IMG/VR virus record: IMGVR_UViG_3300050120_000065
Location: 1 to 64,000 of that record
Origin: a virus
Reading direction: 5' to 3' (one strand)
Length of the DNA stretch: 64,000 nt
Part shown: positions 1 to 7,817 of the stretch, in pieces
Layout of the letters: every line of letters begins with the position of its first letter
Position numbering within the stretch: position 1 is the first letter of the stretch
Made by a program: the position numbers and the translations under genes
Notes under the pieces: model-generated
Told to the model about the DNA's origin: nothing
Databases searched by the model: none
Seen by the model: only the letters and a program-made list of their open reading frames with translations

Positions 1-1
1 A

Positions 2-73
2 ATAGACGGAATCCTCGCAGCAATCCTTTTTGCGCGGATGCTGGTTGAGATGGTGCGTGGGTTGAAGTTTTGA
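2..73 (+). CDS. C-terminal end of a small protein cut by the window edge
   Basis: An open frame enters at the left edge and stops with TGA at 71-73, giving 23 residues that end VRGLKF. The visible part is hydrophobic (LAAILFARMLVEMV), as at the end of a small membrane protein. It lies directly before the next + strand gene, so the operon starts outside the window. Function cannot be told. Confidence 0.35.
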   Translation: MDGILAAILFARMLVEMVRGLKF

Positions 74-107
74 TAATTGCGGCGTTTGCCGCTAACTGGA
101 GAAATAA

Positions 108-446
108 ATGCAAGCAAATCCATTCGCCCGCGCTCACCAAATGATGGCCGCAATCGCTGCGGCGATGTCTTTGGGCGGCTCGGCGCAGCGCGATGCACTC
201 GCTGACATTGGCCAATACCGTTCGCGCGGTAAGGGCCGCGGTACTGCCAGCAAGAAATTCGGCAACCCGCGCGGCAAGTACACCCCGCACATTGGCGCGA
301 AAGAGCAGGAGCGCGCATTGCGTTGCTACATGCAAGCGACGTTTTGCACGTGGGAAACGTTTCACGTACCGCAGCACCTGCGCTCAGCGCCGATCATGTG
401 CCAGACGTCGCCCAGCGAATATCCTCTGCCGCGGTACGTAGCCTGA
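108..446 (+). CDS. Small basic hypothetical phage protein
   Basis: This is a 112-residue protein preceded by GGAG about 8 bases before the ATG. The N-terminus (NPFARAHQMMAAIAAAM) is helical and is followed by a basic stretch with SRGKGRG. No catalytic motif is visible. It is the first complete gene of the leftward-type early unit, so an accessory or regulatory role is possible. The C-terminal third has weaker protein character and may not be conserved. I do not recognise the family. Confidence 0.5.
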   Translation: MQANPFARAHQMMAAIAAAMSLGGSAQRDALADIGQYRSRGKGRGTASKKFGNPRGKYTPHIGAKEQERALRCYMQATFCTWETFHVPQHLRSAPIMCQTSPSEYPLPRYVA

Positions 447-858
447 CCCAAATCGCAGTACTCAGCGACTTCAACGAGGTTGCTGACTAAAGCGATTTAT
501 CAGTACCCGCATTCCGGCAGAGCCGGTTGCGTATCGATCTTTAAAAATTCAGCAAGCGCGGGCCGTAAGGCCAGAACACCGGAGATATTCCCCGTGCCGT
601 TGTCGTCATGGTCGACACGAGATAGCAGAGTATTGCAACCATTCCCCGCAAGGGGCGCGGAACAAAGCAGTTTGCTCGCGTAGTAAGCAAACGCGCCTGC
701 GGCAACTATCCGAACAGGATTCGGGTGATTGCTGCAGAAGTGCGTGCTGGAGTCGGAGCCGATCAGATCGGGTGTAGCCGAACAAGCGCGCAAGCTTTAC
801 CAACGTGCTTTCAATGAGAGTGCGGCGGTAAGGACTACTCATAGTAAAGGAGCCCGAA
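447..858. ncRNA. Structured intergenic region, possible C4-like regulatory RNA
   Basis: These 412 bases hold no convincing gene but several compact hairpins: a CCCC/GGGG stem with a GCAA loop at 644-655, GTTTGCT/AGCAAAC at 670-692, CCGAA/TTCGG at 710-724 and CCGAT/ATCGG at 759-771. The - strand frame at 500-793 (FAYYASKLLC, VSGVLALRPA-type residues) resembles, from memory, a recurrent frame in C4/Icd/Ash immunity regions of enterobacterial prophages. A sequence resembling a boxA element (CTTTAAAAATT) lies at about 539-549. The reading as a regulatory RNA is an inference, and the strand is unknown. Confidence 0.3.
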
Positions 859-1005
859 ATGCGCACCATTCTGATTCTGCTATCGCATGCGTACATGGAA
901 TACGTCACATGGCCGCATCAGGTTTGGAGCGAGCGGCTCGGCGGGTATGAGCGGCCGTCGTTTTACTGCCGGACAGTCGATTTCAGTTCGGTGGTGTGGT
1001 GCTGA
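859..1005 (+). CDS. Small hypothetical protein (48 aa)
   Basis: The ATG at 859 has a strong ribosome site (AAAGGAG, six bases upstream). The frame runs 48 codons to TGA, with an N-terminal hydrophobic segment (MRTILILLSHAYMEYV) and a tyrosine/tryptophan-rich rest. It sits between the structured gap and the pentapeptide-repeat gene on the same strand. No family was recognised. The good start signal is the main support. Confidence 0.5.
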   Translation: MRTILILLSHAYMEYVTWPHQVWSERLGGYERPSFYCRTVDFSSVVWC

Positions 1006-1029
1006 ATTTCTAATAACTGGAGAGGAAGA

Positions 1030-1833
1030 ATGGAAATCAAAATTTTGCATCGCTGGTCGCTGGAAGTGCTGTTCTCGCATGACGCTGAAAACAACACCAT
1101 GGCATTGACGGTAAAAGCGGCGATAGCTGCCAGCGCGAACCTGCGTAGCGCGAACCTGAGTAGCGCGAACCTGCGTAGCGCGAACCTGAGTAGCGCGGAC
1201 CTGAGTGGCGCGAACCTGAGTAGCGCGAACCTGAGTGGCGCGAACCTGAGTGGCGCGAACCTGCGTAGCGCGAACCTGAGTAGCGCGGACCTGAGTGGCG
1301 CGAACCTGAGTAGCGCGGACCTGCGTAGCGCGAACCTGAGTAGCGCGAACCTGCGTAGCGCGAACCTGAGTAGCGCGAACCTGCGTAGCGCGAACCTGAG
1401 TAGCGCGGACCTGAGTGGCGCGAACCTGAGTAGCGCGGACCTGAGTGGCGCGGACCTGCGTAGCGCGGACCTGCGTAGCGCGGACCTGCGTAGCGCGAAC
1501 CTGATGCCAATCAAGGCGGATTTCATTGAAGTGATTTCCCAGGCTCCGCGCGAGGTTCCATCTCTGATCGCCGCGCTAAAGGGTGGCCGCGTCGACGGCT
1601 CGACTTACACGGGCGAATGCGCTTGTCTCGTCGGCACGATCGCCAACGCTCAAAATCTCAGTGTCGAGTCTAGTGATTTCAAGCTCACGCGAGATTCATC
1701 GCGCCCGGTCGAGCGCTTCTTTATGGGAATAAGCAAAGGCGATACGCCGGAGACGAATCAAGTTTCCGCGCTTGCGCTTGATTGGGCCGAGGTCTGGTAC
1801 GCGACGCAACTCGCGGCATTTGCACCGCAGTAA
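1030..1833 (+). CDS. Pentapeptide-repeat protein
   Basis: This 267-residue protein has a start supported by GGAGAGGAAG just upstream. An N-terminal segment ([19 protein letters not shown], about 1-34) is followed by about 25 pentapeptides of the A(N/D)LxS type (residues 35-158) and a C-terminal domain of about 110 residues. Pentapeptide repeats fold as a right-handed quadrilateral beta helix. Some family members mimic DNA and bind gyrase, but many phage copies have no known role. The C-terminal domain, with [22 protein letters not shown] and a single-Cys GECACL stretch, is familiar from phages but not characterised. The repeat DNA is almost perfectly regular. Confidence 0.85.
   Translation: MEIKILHRWSLEVLFSHDAENNTMALTVKAAIAASANLRSANLSSANLRSANLSSADLSGANLSSANLSGANLSGANLRSANLSSADLSGANLSSADLRSANLSSANLRSANLSSANLRSANLSSADLSGANLSSADLSGADLRSADLRSADLRSANLMPIKADFIEVISQAPREVPSLIAALKGGRVDGSTYTGECACLVGTIANAQNLSVESSDFKLTRDSSRPVERFFMGISKGDTPETNQVSALALDWAEVWYATQLAAFAPQ
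1132..1503 (+). repeat. 15-bp tandem repeat coding the pentapeptide helix
   Basis: About 25 units of a 15-base repeat (AGCGCGAACCTGCGT and close variants) follow each other without interruption. Almost all variation is confined to the N/D codon (aac/gac) and to the codon before the next Ser/Gly (cgt, agt). The lack of silent drift points to recent expansion or continuing slippage and recombination between units. Confidence 0.95.
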
Positions 1834-1904
1834 TTCCCCCCAAAGCGACGGCCGCTCAATAAGCCGCAGCGGTGAGATGCCGCAACAAATTTCCCGGAGC
1901 AACC

Positions 1905-2324
1905 ATGAATTTAGCCCATACCGAAACAATAGGCGAAGCACGACACGAGCGAGCGCTTGCACATTACTCGCGCGTGCTGGAGCAGATCGAAGCATACAAC
2001 GAAGCACACGAGCAACTCGCGCAGATCGAATACAAGCGGCTTTGCAAGGCTCCTACCGGCCTAGACATGCAATGCGCCGCCGAGTATTGGGCGCAAGCAG
2101 AGGGGACGGTCCTGAGTTGCGCATGGGCCGGTGATGAAGCGAATCGCGATGAGCGACTAGGCTTCGCTGCACGCACGTTGCTGGAAACAGCTTTTGCCAA
2201 GATGGCCGACGTTAAAGCCGACGAGTTGCTGACTGCGGCCATGAAAGCGGTCGAGCACGAAGGTCTGACGATCAGGCCGGAATGTCGGCGTGTGTTAGTG
2301 GCGGCAGAGGGAGGTGTGTTGTGA
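1905..2324 (+). CDS. Hypothetical helical protein
   Basis: This 139-residue protein starts at the ATG after CGGAGCAACC. A longer frame begins upstream at 1872 but has no ribosome site. The sequence is mostly helical and charged (HERALAHYSRVLEQIEAYNEAHEQLAQIEY) with no signal peptide or obvious motif. Its TGA overlaps the GTG of the next gene, so translation is probably coupled. Family not recognised. Confidence 0.6.
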   Translation: MNLAHTETIGEARHERALAHYSRVLEQIEAYNEAHEQLAQIEYKRLCKAPTGLDMQCAAEYWAQAEGTVLSCAWAGDEANRDERLGFAARTLLETAFAKMADVKADELLTAAMKAVEHEGLTIRPECRRVLVAAEGGVL

Positions 2325-2689
2325 GTGAGATCAAACTCGTTCCATGCCCCGTCTGCGGGAAAGCCCCTAATCGCTTCTTTGTTGGACGGCAAAACATCGA
2401 AGTGATCGCATGCCCAAAGGGTTGTCAGCCGCACATATTTAGCTTTGTGGTTCACATCACCTCAGAACTTGTAAGGGGGTGTGGATGGACCGACTTGGGC
2501 GACGCGTGGAACACGATCCGGCTTGAGCAGGGCGACGACGGTAATAAACGGTTCGTTTTCGACCGATACGCACCAGGATGCGCCCCAATAGAGGCGGATG
2601 GACCACACATAAAGTGGAGCCCCGCCATTTCGACGCAGATGGCAGCAGAGCGTGCTGCAATCGCCAAAGCCGCCGGGAGTGCCCAATGA
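2321..2689 (+). CDS. Lar-like zinc-ribbon protein
   Basis: The start is taken as GTG 2321, which overlaps the previous stop and follows GAGGGAGGTG. The 122-residue product opens LVPCPVCGKAP and continues with a second pair IACPKGC, then a DAWNTI segment. This CxxC...CxxxC plus AWN(x)R layout is that of the Lar restriction-alleviation family and related phage zinc ribbons. Lar of prophage Rac modulates type I restriction, but most relatives are unproven. Small Cys-pair proteins of other families would look similar at this length. Next to the early recombination genes an anti-restriction role is plausible. Confidence 0.5.
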   Translation: MSEIKLVPCPVCGKAPNRFFVGRQNIEVIACPKGCQPHIFSFVVHITSELVRGCGWTDLGDAWNTIRLEQGDDGNKRFVFDRYAPGCAPIEADGPHIKWSPAISTQMAAERAAIAKAAGSAQ

Positions 2690-2832
2690 ACTTCCCCAAC
2701 CAAAACACCCTACTCCGCGCAGCTTGCGAGCGCCATAGGGCCTTTCGTATTGCTGGGTGGACGCTTGTGTTCGGCGGTGCAATCGCCTTCGCATGGCTTG
2801 AATGTTTCCTCCATCCGGTAGGTGTCCAATGA
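2686..2832 (+). CDS. Small single-span membrane protein
   Basis: This is a 48-residue product coupled by ATGA to the genes on both sides. A basic N-terminal half (ACERHRAFRIAG) is followed by one membrane span (WTLVFGGAIAFAWLECFL). No function can be assigned. Confidence 0.5.
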   Translation: MNFPNQNTLLRAACERHRAFRIAGWTLVFGGAIAFAWLECFLHPVGVQ

Positions 2833-3275
2833 TCAATCACACGACCGACGATGCCGAGGCAGTTCGTCAAAAGCGCATCGACTTCCACATGAGCTACTGC
2901 GTGCATTACAAGCCGATTGGTAAGAGTGGCCTCAATGACGACTACTGCGACCTAAAGTGCGGCGCAGTCGCGGGGCACAAGAAGCCCTGCATTCGTGGTC
3001 ACTTGCTCGAAAGCCCAACATCAGCCTGCCCGTCATGGGAGCGCCGCAGTCTTGAAAGCGCGATTGCGCGACACGAGAGCATCGAAGAGATTTTCCGGCG
3101 TATGGAAAAGGTCGGCCCGGTCGTTGCCGAGTGGCGCAAAAAGCTACCGCGAGGCAAGCAGGAGGTGATCGAGTGCCCCGCCTGCGGTGGTCGCCTGCAT
3201 CTGTCCCAAGCCGCATCAAATGGCCATGTATGGGGCAAATGTGAAACAGCGGATTGCGTCTCTTGGATGGAATGA
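2829..3275 (+). CDS. Cys-rich zinc-binding hypothetical protein
   Basis: This 148-residue protein starts MINHTTDD at an ATGA overlap. It has two Cys clusters. The N-terminal part carries CVHYK...YCDLKC...KPC, and the C-terminal zinc ribbon is IECPACGGRLHLS...GKCETADC. The two ends flank a helical segment with charged residues. Zinc ribbons of this kind usually bind nucleic acid. The short coupling to its neighbours suggests one polycistronic message. Confidence 0.6.
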   Translation: MINHTTDDAEAVRQKRIDFHMSYCVHYKPIGKSGLNDDYCDLKCGAVAGHKKPCIRGHLLESPTSACPSWERRSLESAIARHESIEEIFRRMEKVGPVVAEWRKKLPRGKQEVIECPACGGRLHLSQAASNGHVWGKCETADCVSWME

Positions 3276-3445
3276 ACATGACCCGCTTACTCGTCAAATT
3301 CGACACCGCCTGGATGCGCTTCTGCCGCCGTCATCCGTGGGCTGCACGGGCTTTGTATGCGGCGCTGCTGCTTGCCGTTCTCGGTTGGTACATCGTAGCT
3401 TCGGCGCATGGGGCGAGTGAGCAAGTGGTTAGGCCGATGGTTTGA
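3272..3445 (+). CDS. Small single-span membrane protein
   Basis: This 57-residue protein starts at ATG 3272, overlapping the previous stop; a second in-frame ATG lies at 3278. A basic amphipathic start (RLLVKFDTAWMRFCRRHP) precedes one span (ALYAALLLAVLGWYIVASA). Function unknown. Confidence 0.5.
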   Translation: MNMTRLLVKFDTAWMRFCRRHPWAARALYAALLLAVLGWYIVASAHGASEQVVRPMV

Positions 3446-3477
3446 GCATCGCCGAATAACAGATTAAGGAGAGAGAA

Positions 3478-4947
3478 ATGTCAGATGTTATTGAGCAAGA
3501 GCCTGAAACGACTGCGCTCACCGTGGTGCAGCGCGCAGCGGTAGCACTGGGCGCCGACAAGCATGAGCAGGAGCTTGTGGCGCTGTCGAAGCAATACACC
3601 GACATCGTTGAAATCAAGAACAATGCCGGCCGCGATCAATGCCACGCGGCGGCGATGGTGCTGTCGAAGGCCATCACGCATACCGACAAGACCGGTAAGG
3701 AGGCCCGCGAAGATGCGAATGCTTTCCAGAAAGCCGTGATCGTGGAAGTGAAGCGGCGGATCGCGATTATCGAATCTGAGCGGGACCGGCTGATAGCCCT
3801 CAGAGACAAGTGGGATGCTGAGCGCGCAGCCGAGAAAGCCGCCATTGCCGCCACCGAGGCCGCTCGTGTCGCCGCCATCCGCGCCAAGATCGATGTGATG
3901 CGCAACAAGCCTGCTTCGATGGTCGGCCAGCCTTCCGCCGAGATTGGTGTGGCTGCGGATCACTTGTCAGAGACCGTTATCGGCCTGGATGAATATGCCG
4001 AACTCGCGGGGGAGGCTCAGGTCGAGCGCAATCATGCTGCGACCAAGCTGCGCGAGATGCAGGCGGCGCAGCAGGCTATCGAGCAGGCCGCTGCCGAGTC
4101 AGCGCGTCAAGCCGAAGCGGAGCGTGCCGAGCAGGATCGCGTGGCCGCTGAGCAGAAAGCCGAAGCCAAGCGGCTTGCAGGCTTGGCCGCCGAGATTGAG
4201 ACAAAGGCCGCTGCAGCACGTGTCGCGCAGGAAAAGGCAGACCGCGAAGCCGCTACCGCTCGTGCCGCCCGAGAGCGTAAGGACCGCGAAGCCCGAGAAG
4301 CTTTTGAGGCCGAACGGCGATCCCAGCAGGTCGCGCATGAGGCGCTGACTGCGAAGCAACAAGCCGCCGCCGACCTCATCGCCGCCGCCACCTCAGAGAT
4401 TCAGGGCATCCAGCAGCAGGTAATCATCTCTCAGTCGGGCCGCCTGGGTGTCCGCAAGGGCGGCACCATCCACTGCATCCGCGAAACGTTAGCGGAGACC
4501 GAGGCATGGAACATTGACCCCGAGCGCTTCGGTATCCTCGCCGGCGCCGCCGAAAGCGCCAAGACGACCGCAGTTGCCGAGATTCGCCGGTTGCTGGCCG
4601 AGGCTGAGCGCAAAGAGAGCGAGGCATTGACTCAGCAACTCGACGCAGACCACGGCGAAGCCTTGAGCGAAAACGCGCGGATCGACGCGGAGCGTGAGGC
4701 GGCAGCAAAGGCTGCCCGTGTCCAGGCAGAACGGGAAGCAGCCGAGGCCGAGCGAATCCACCGTGAGCTTGTCCAGTTCGAGCAGAACGGCCCTGGCGAC
4801 GTGGAAATCGTCAAGCGCTTGGCCGCTGATTACGGCGTCACTGTTGGCGACGTCATGCAATGGATGAAGAAATTCGACTATGCCGCGACCGATGAATTGT
4901 TGGCCGCCGAGAACGTCGCAGCCAACCCAACGGAGAAAGCAGCATGA
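3478..4947 (+). CDS. Long coiled-coil protein upstream of the annealase
   Basis: This is a 489-residue protein with a strong ribosome site (AAGGAGAGAG). Residues from about 95 to 435 are Ala/Glu/Lys/Arg-rich heptads, a long coiled coil interrupted by a short ordered segment near 315-345 (SGRLGVRKGGTIHCIRET). The end (DVEIVKRLAADYGVTVGDVMQWMKKF) looks like a small globular domain. Proteins with this build and position, directly before a phage single-strand annealing protein, are common and resemble the DUF1351 type, but no biochemical role is established. Its TGA overlaps the ERF start, so the two are likely made together. Confidence 0.7.
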   Translation: MSDVIEQEPETTALTVVQRAAVALGADKHEQELVALSKQYTDIVEIKNNAGRDQCHAAAMVLSKAITHTDKTGKEAREDANAFQKAVIVEVKRRIAIIESERDRLIALRDKWDAERAAEKAAIAATEAARVAAIRAKIDVMRNKPASMVGQPSAEIGVAADHLSETVIGLDEYAELAGEAQVERNHAATKLREMQAAQQAIEQAAAESARQAEAERAEQDRVAAEQKAEAKRLAGLAAEIETKAAAARVAQEKADREAATARAARERKDREAREAFEAERRSQQVAHEALTAKQQAAADLIAAATSEIQGIQQQVIISQSGRLGVRKGGTIHCIRETLAETEAWNIDPERFGILAGAAESAKTTAVAEIRRLLAEAERKESEALTQQLDADHGEALSENARIDAEREAAAKAARVQAEREAAEAERIHRELVQFEQNGPGDVEIVKRLAADYGVTVGDVMQWMKKFDYAATDELLAAENVAANPTEKAA

Positions 4948-5753
4948 ATGCAGAAGCCATTACCGAAATCACCGAGTTCGACGTAGCTGAGGCTCAGCAA
5001 GCGAAAGCGCCGGTCGTACAGCAGCCGCGTGCGGTTGTCGCGTCATCCGCTACGCCCGCCGATCTGGTGCGCTATGCCATTGAAAGCGGCGCCGACCTAG
5101 ATCGGCTGGAGCGCTTGATGGATATGCAAATCAAGTGGGAGGCGAATGAGGCCCGCAAGGCATTTGCCGAGGCGATGGCCGAATTCAAGCTGAACGCGCC
5201 GGCGATCATGAAAGACAAGAACGTCAGCTACGAGACCGGGAAAGGCACAACCGCCTATTCGCACGCGACCCTCGGGAACGTATGCGAGAAGATCGTCGCA
5301 AGCCTTGCCAATCACGGGTTTAGTCACCGATGGGTGCCTGGCAGGCGGGATAACGGCGTCCTCACGATTACATGCGTGATTACCCACAAACTGGGCCACA
5401 GCGAGGAAACGATGCTGGAAGGCGGTGCCGATGCATCTGGCGGGAAAAACAATATCCAAGCCATGTCGTCGACCAATACCTACCTTGAGCGCTATTCGCT
5501 TCTGGCTGCCGTCGGCCTAGCCCCCAAAGATATGCCGGATGACGACGGCAGGGGATCCACTCAAGGCAAGGCCGACGAAATCTGGATGAAATGGGAAACC
5601 CAGTTGGCCTCAGCCGGAACAGCCGATGAAGTTCGACGTATCCGCGCCATGGCTGGCGCCGCGTTCGAGGCTCTCGGTGATATCCCGAGTTGGAACCTGT
5701 TCAAAACGATGGTCGAAAGAAAGAAAACCGAACTCGCAGGGAGCGCGCAATGA
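4944..5753 (+). CDS. erf: ERF-family single-strand annealing protein
   Basis: This 269-residue protein corresponds to P22 Erf and relatives, which anneal complementary single strands during phage recombination and genome circularisation. Seen here: the ERF core from about residue 55 to 195 (FAEAMAEFKLNAPAIMKDK, TTAYSHATLGN) and the signature GGKNNIQAMSSTNTYLERYSL followed by GLAPKDMPDDDG. The C-terminal 60 residues are a helical tail. It overlaps the preceding coiled-coil gene and the following YqaJ nuclease by ATGA, giving an annealase/exonuclease pair like lambda bet/exo. Confidence 0.9.
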   Translation: MNAEAITEITEFDVAEAQQAKAPVVQQPRAVVASSATPADLVRYAIESGADLDRLERLMDMQIKWEANEARKAFAEAMAEFKLNAPAIMKDKNVSYETGKGTTAYSHATLGNVCEKIVASLANHGFSHRWVPGRRDNGVLTITCVITHKLGHSEETMLEGGADASGGKNNIQAMSSTNTYLERYSLLAAVGLAPKDMPDDDGRGSTQGKADEIWMKWETQLASAGTADEVRRIRAMAGAAFEALGDIPSWNLFKTMVERKKTELAGSAQ

Positions 5754-6397
5754 AGCGAATTTTTGTGGTTTCCGAGCATGCCCAGCAGACGCCCGAGTGG
5801 TTGGCAGATCGAGCCGGTCGGGCGACTGGCTCACGCGCTGCCGCTGTCACGGCCAAGGTTAAGTCTGGCGAGGCCGCGACGCGCGCTGATTATCGCGTGC
5901 AACTAGCCCTTGAGCGATTGCTGTGCAAACCGTGCGCCGATGACTTCTCGAGCGATGACACCGACCGTGGCAACGAGCGCGAGCCGTTCGCGCGGATGCG
6001 GTACGAGATTCAGACCGGCATCACGGTACAGGAAAGCCCCTTCGTGTACCGCGAAGACATTATGGCCGGCTGCTCGGTAGACGGGTTTCTCGACGATGAC
6101 GGCAGGTTTGGTATTTGGGAGGCGAAGTGCCCCAAGAGCAAAACACACTTCAAGTATCTGGTCGAAAACCGGATTCCACCAACCTACGTCAATCAGGTTT
6201 TGCATAACACGCTGGTGACCGGCGCGGAATATGTCGACTTCGTTTCATTCGATCCCGACATGCCGGAAAAGCTCCAGTTGTTCGTGTTCCGCTGGGAGCG
6301 CGACGAAGAGCTGATCCGCGAATACGAAATTGAGTTACTTCAATTTCTGGCGGAAGTGGACGCAACCCACAAGCAGATATCGGCGATGGCCGCCTAA
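5750..6397 (+). CDS. YqaJ-type viral recombinase / alkaline exonuclease
   Basis: This 215-residue protein belongs to the YqaJ family, related to lambda exonuclease, a 5'-3' exonuclease that prepares single strands for the annealase. The family features are visible: TPEWLADRAGRATGSRAAAV at the start, DRGNEREPFARMRYEIQTG (helix with the Glu), and the active-site stretch SVDGFL...GIWEAKCP, in which the Asp, Glu and Lys of the D-(x)n-ExK nuclease motif can be seen. Start at ATG 5750 overlaps the erf stop. Confidence 0.9.
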   Translation: MKRIFVVSEHAQQTPEWLADRAGRATGSRAAAVTAKVKSGEAATRADYRVQLALERLLCKPCADDFSSDDTDRGNEREPFARMRYEIQTGITVQESPFVYREDIMAGCSVDGFLDDDGRFGIWEAKCPKSKTHFKYLVENRIPPTYVNQVLHNTLVTGAEYVDFVSFDPDMPEKLQLFVFRWERDEELIREYEIELLQFLAEVDATHKQISAMAA

Positions 6398-6424
6398 CTA
6401 TCCAACTTACATAAGAGCGAAATC

Positions 6425-6865
6425 ATGATTCAAATTTTCGGATTGGCCCGCATAGGCCGAGATGCTGAAGTGCGCCGCACGACCAACAATGACGCCGTTG
6501 CAAGCGTATCGCTGGCGTTCACTTATGGGCGAAAAGATGCCAACGGCAAGCGACCGACTCAATGGGTCGATGGCGCTCTGTGGGGCGCACGCGCCGAAGC
6601 GCTCGCGCCGCATCTGGTCAAAGGCACGCTGGTAACTGTCGTTCTTGAAGATGCGCATATCGAAACGTTCAAAAAGTCGGATGGCGGCGAAGGCGTGAAG
6701 CTCTCGGCGCGCATTACCGCGATCGATCTGGCTGGCGGTGGCGAAAAGAAAGCTGCACCGGCCCCCGCGCCTGCTCCGCGCCAGCAACAGCGCGCGGCAC
6801 CAGCGCCAGCAAGTGCCCCGGCCGGTGGCGGATTCGAAGACATGGATGACGACGTGCCGTTCTAG
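6425..6865 (+). CDS. ssb: Single-stranded DNA-binding protein
   Basis: This is a 146-residue SSB with an N-terminal OB fold (IQIFGLARIGRDAEVRRT to about residue 100), a flexible Ala/Pro/Gln linker (about 105-135) and the acidic tail DMDDDVPF, which matches the C-terminal tip through which SSBs recruit partner proteins. It follows the annealase and exonuclease and completes a phage recombination set. A short spacer with no gene separates it from the exonuclease. Confidence 0.93.
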   Translation: MIQIFGLARIGRDAEVRRTTNNDAVASVSLAFTYGRKDANGKRPTQWVDGALWGARAEALAPHLVKGTLVTVVLEDAHIETFKKSDGGEGVKLSARITAIDLAGGGEKKAAPAPAPAPRQQQRAAPAPASAPAGGGFEDMDDDVPF

Positions 6866-6935
6866 GCCCACCTCGAAGCCGAACACGCCTAACCCCCTCG
6901 GCGCGCAGCGTGGCGCCTCTTATTGAGAGAAGAAA

Positions 6936-7142
6936 ATGGATCTCGCCCACTACCTCGCCCTAACCTTCTGCCTACTCGCTGCCGCAGTCATCATCTATGC
7001 AATCAAACAAGCGCTAAAACGCCCGCGATGGGACTCAATGCAGGCTGGCGACGCGCATGAGGAGTTCGTAGCGAGGAAGGCAATGCATCCGGTAGCGAGC
7101 GGGGATTCGATGGAGGATTTGGTACAGGGAGAGGTGAAGTGA
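6936..7142 (+). CDS. Small membrane protein
   Basis: This 68-residue protein has an N-terminal span (YLALTFCLLAAAVIIYAI) and a polar tail. GAGAGAAGAAA precedes the ATG. The stop overlaps the GTG start of the next small gene. Function unknown. The 70 bases upstream hold only a short GC-rich hairpin. Confidence 0.55.
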   Translation: MDLAHYLALTFCLLAAAVIIYAIKQALKRPRWDSMQAGDAHEEFVARKAMHPVASGDSMEDLVQGEVK

Positions 7143-7249
7143 TTGCTAGCGAACGCGCCGCGCTTAAGACCTTCCTTGATGGCGTCGAGGCGCTGCTTGA
7201 ACTTGGCTTGACGATGATTAGAAACTATCGACAACAGGTGAAATTATGA
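7139..7249 (+). CDS. Small hypothetical protein (36 aa)
   Basis: GTG 7139 overlaps the previous stop and the TGA at 7247-7249 overlaps the ATG of the following gene. The sequence is a single amphipathic helix (SERAALKTFLDGVEALLELG). Coupling at both ends is the main reason to call it. Confidence 0.45.
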   Translation: MIASERAALKTFLDGVEALLELGLTMIRNYRQQVKL

Positions 7250-7611
7250 ACGTTGTAACCGTAACCGTTTCTGGCGATGTCGGCACCGGTAAATCTGCGA
7301 TATGCGGCGAAATCGAAATCCTCTGCAAGGCGCTCCGAATCCCCGTTGAGTGGAAAGGTGGGCGCGCAGAGAAGGGCTTGACACATGCCGACTGGACCGA
7401 TGCGCTTGAGATGTATTCGCCCCACGTGGAGATTGTCGAGGTCAACACGAATCAAATTCTGCGCCTCACCGCCTCGCATGCAGCACTACTAGCAGCGCTT
7501 GAGGAAGCAAAGCAGGCGTTGCTCGACGCCAATCGAAACGGATTCAAGCACGGGTTCGGCGCGCTGCAATCGGCCAATGCCGCTATCAAGAGCGCTAAGG
7601 AGTTGGGATGA
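7246..7611 (+). CDS. P-loop hypothetical protein
   Basis: This is a 121-residue protein with a Walker A-like loop SGDVGTGKSA at residues 9-18 following a beta strand (VVTVTV), then WKGGRAEKG and a helical C-terminus rich in Ala (HAALLAALEEAKQALLDANR). No Walker B is evident and it is shorter than most P-loop NTPases, so it may bind nucleotide without being a full ATPase. Such proteins recur in beta-proteobacterial phages with no known role. Confidence 0.6.
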   Translation: MNVVTVTVSGDVGTGKSAICGEIEILCKALRIPVEWKGGRAEKGLTHADWTDALEMYSPHVEIVEVNTNQILRLTASHAALLAALEEAKQALLDANRNGFKHGFGALQSANAAIKSAKELG

Positions 7612-7817
7612 GGATCATTCAGATACAGGTCGGCGGTGGCGATGACTATGAAATATATGGACTTGGCGACGATGGCGTTCTCTACACCTATACCTTCGGG
7701 CGCATGCCATACGACGACAGGTCAGGTAATCCTCAAGACGGCCACACGGCGGGTTGGTGCTCGACAACCTCAGGCCGCTCAGTGACTATCCCCAATCCAA
7801 AAAAGGAACAATCATGA
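7608..7817 (+). CDS. Hypothetical protein
   Basis: This 69-residue product overlaps both neighbours by a few bases. Short beta-type residues (RIIQIQVGGGDDYEIYGLGDDGVLYTYTFG) suggest a small beta sheet. No recognisable family. Confidence 0.5.
   Translation: MRIIQIQVGGGDDYEIYGLGDDGVLYTYTFGRMPYDDRSGNPQDGHTAGWCSTTSGRSVTIPNPKKEQS

Noticed and set aside
500-793. - strand protein in the early gap
   Set aside because: Not listed as a gene: no ribosome site, and similar frames elsewhere seem to reflect RNA structure.
963-1526. Long - strand frames opposite the pentapeptide repeats (Arg/Leu- and Ser/Gly/Tyr-rich)
   Set aside because: They are forced open by the 15-bp repeat and have repetitive, unnatural composition.
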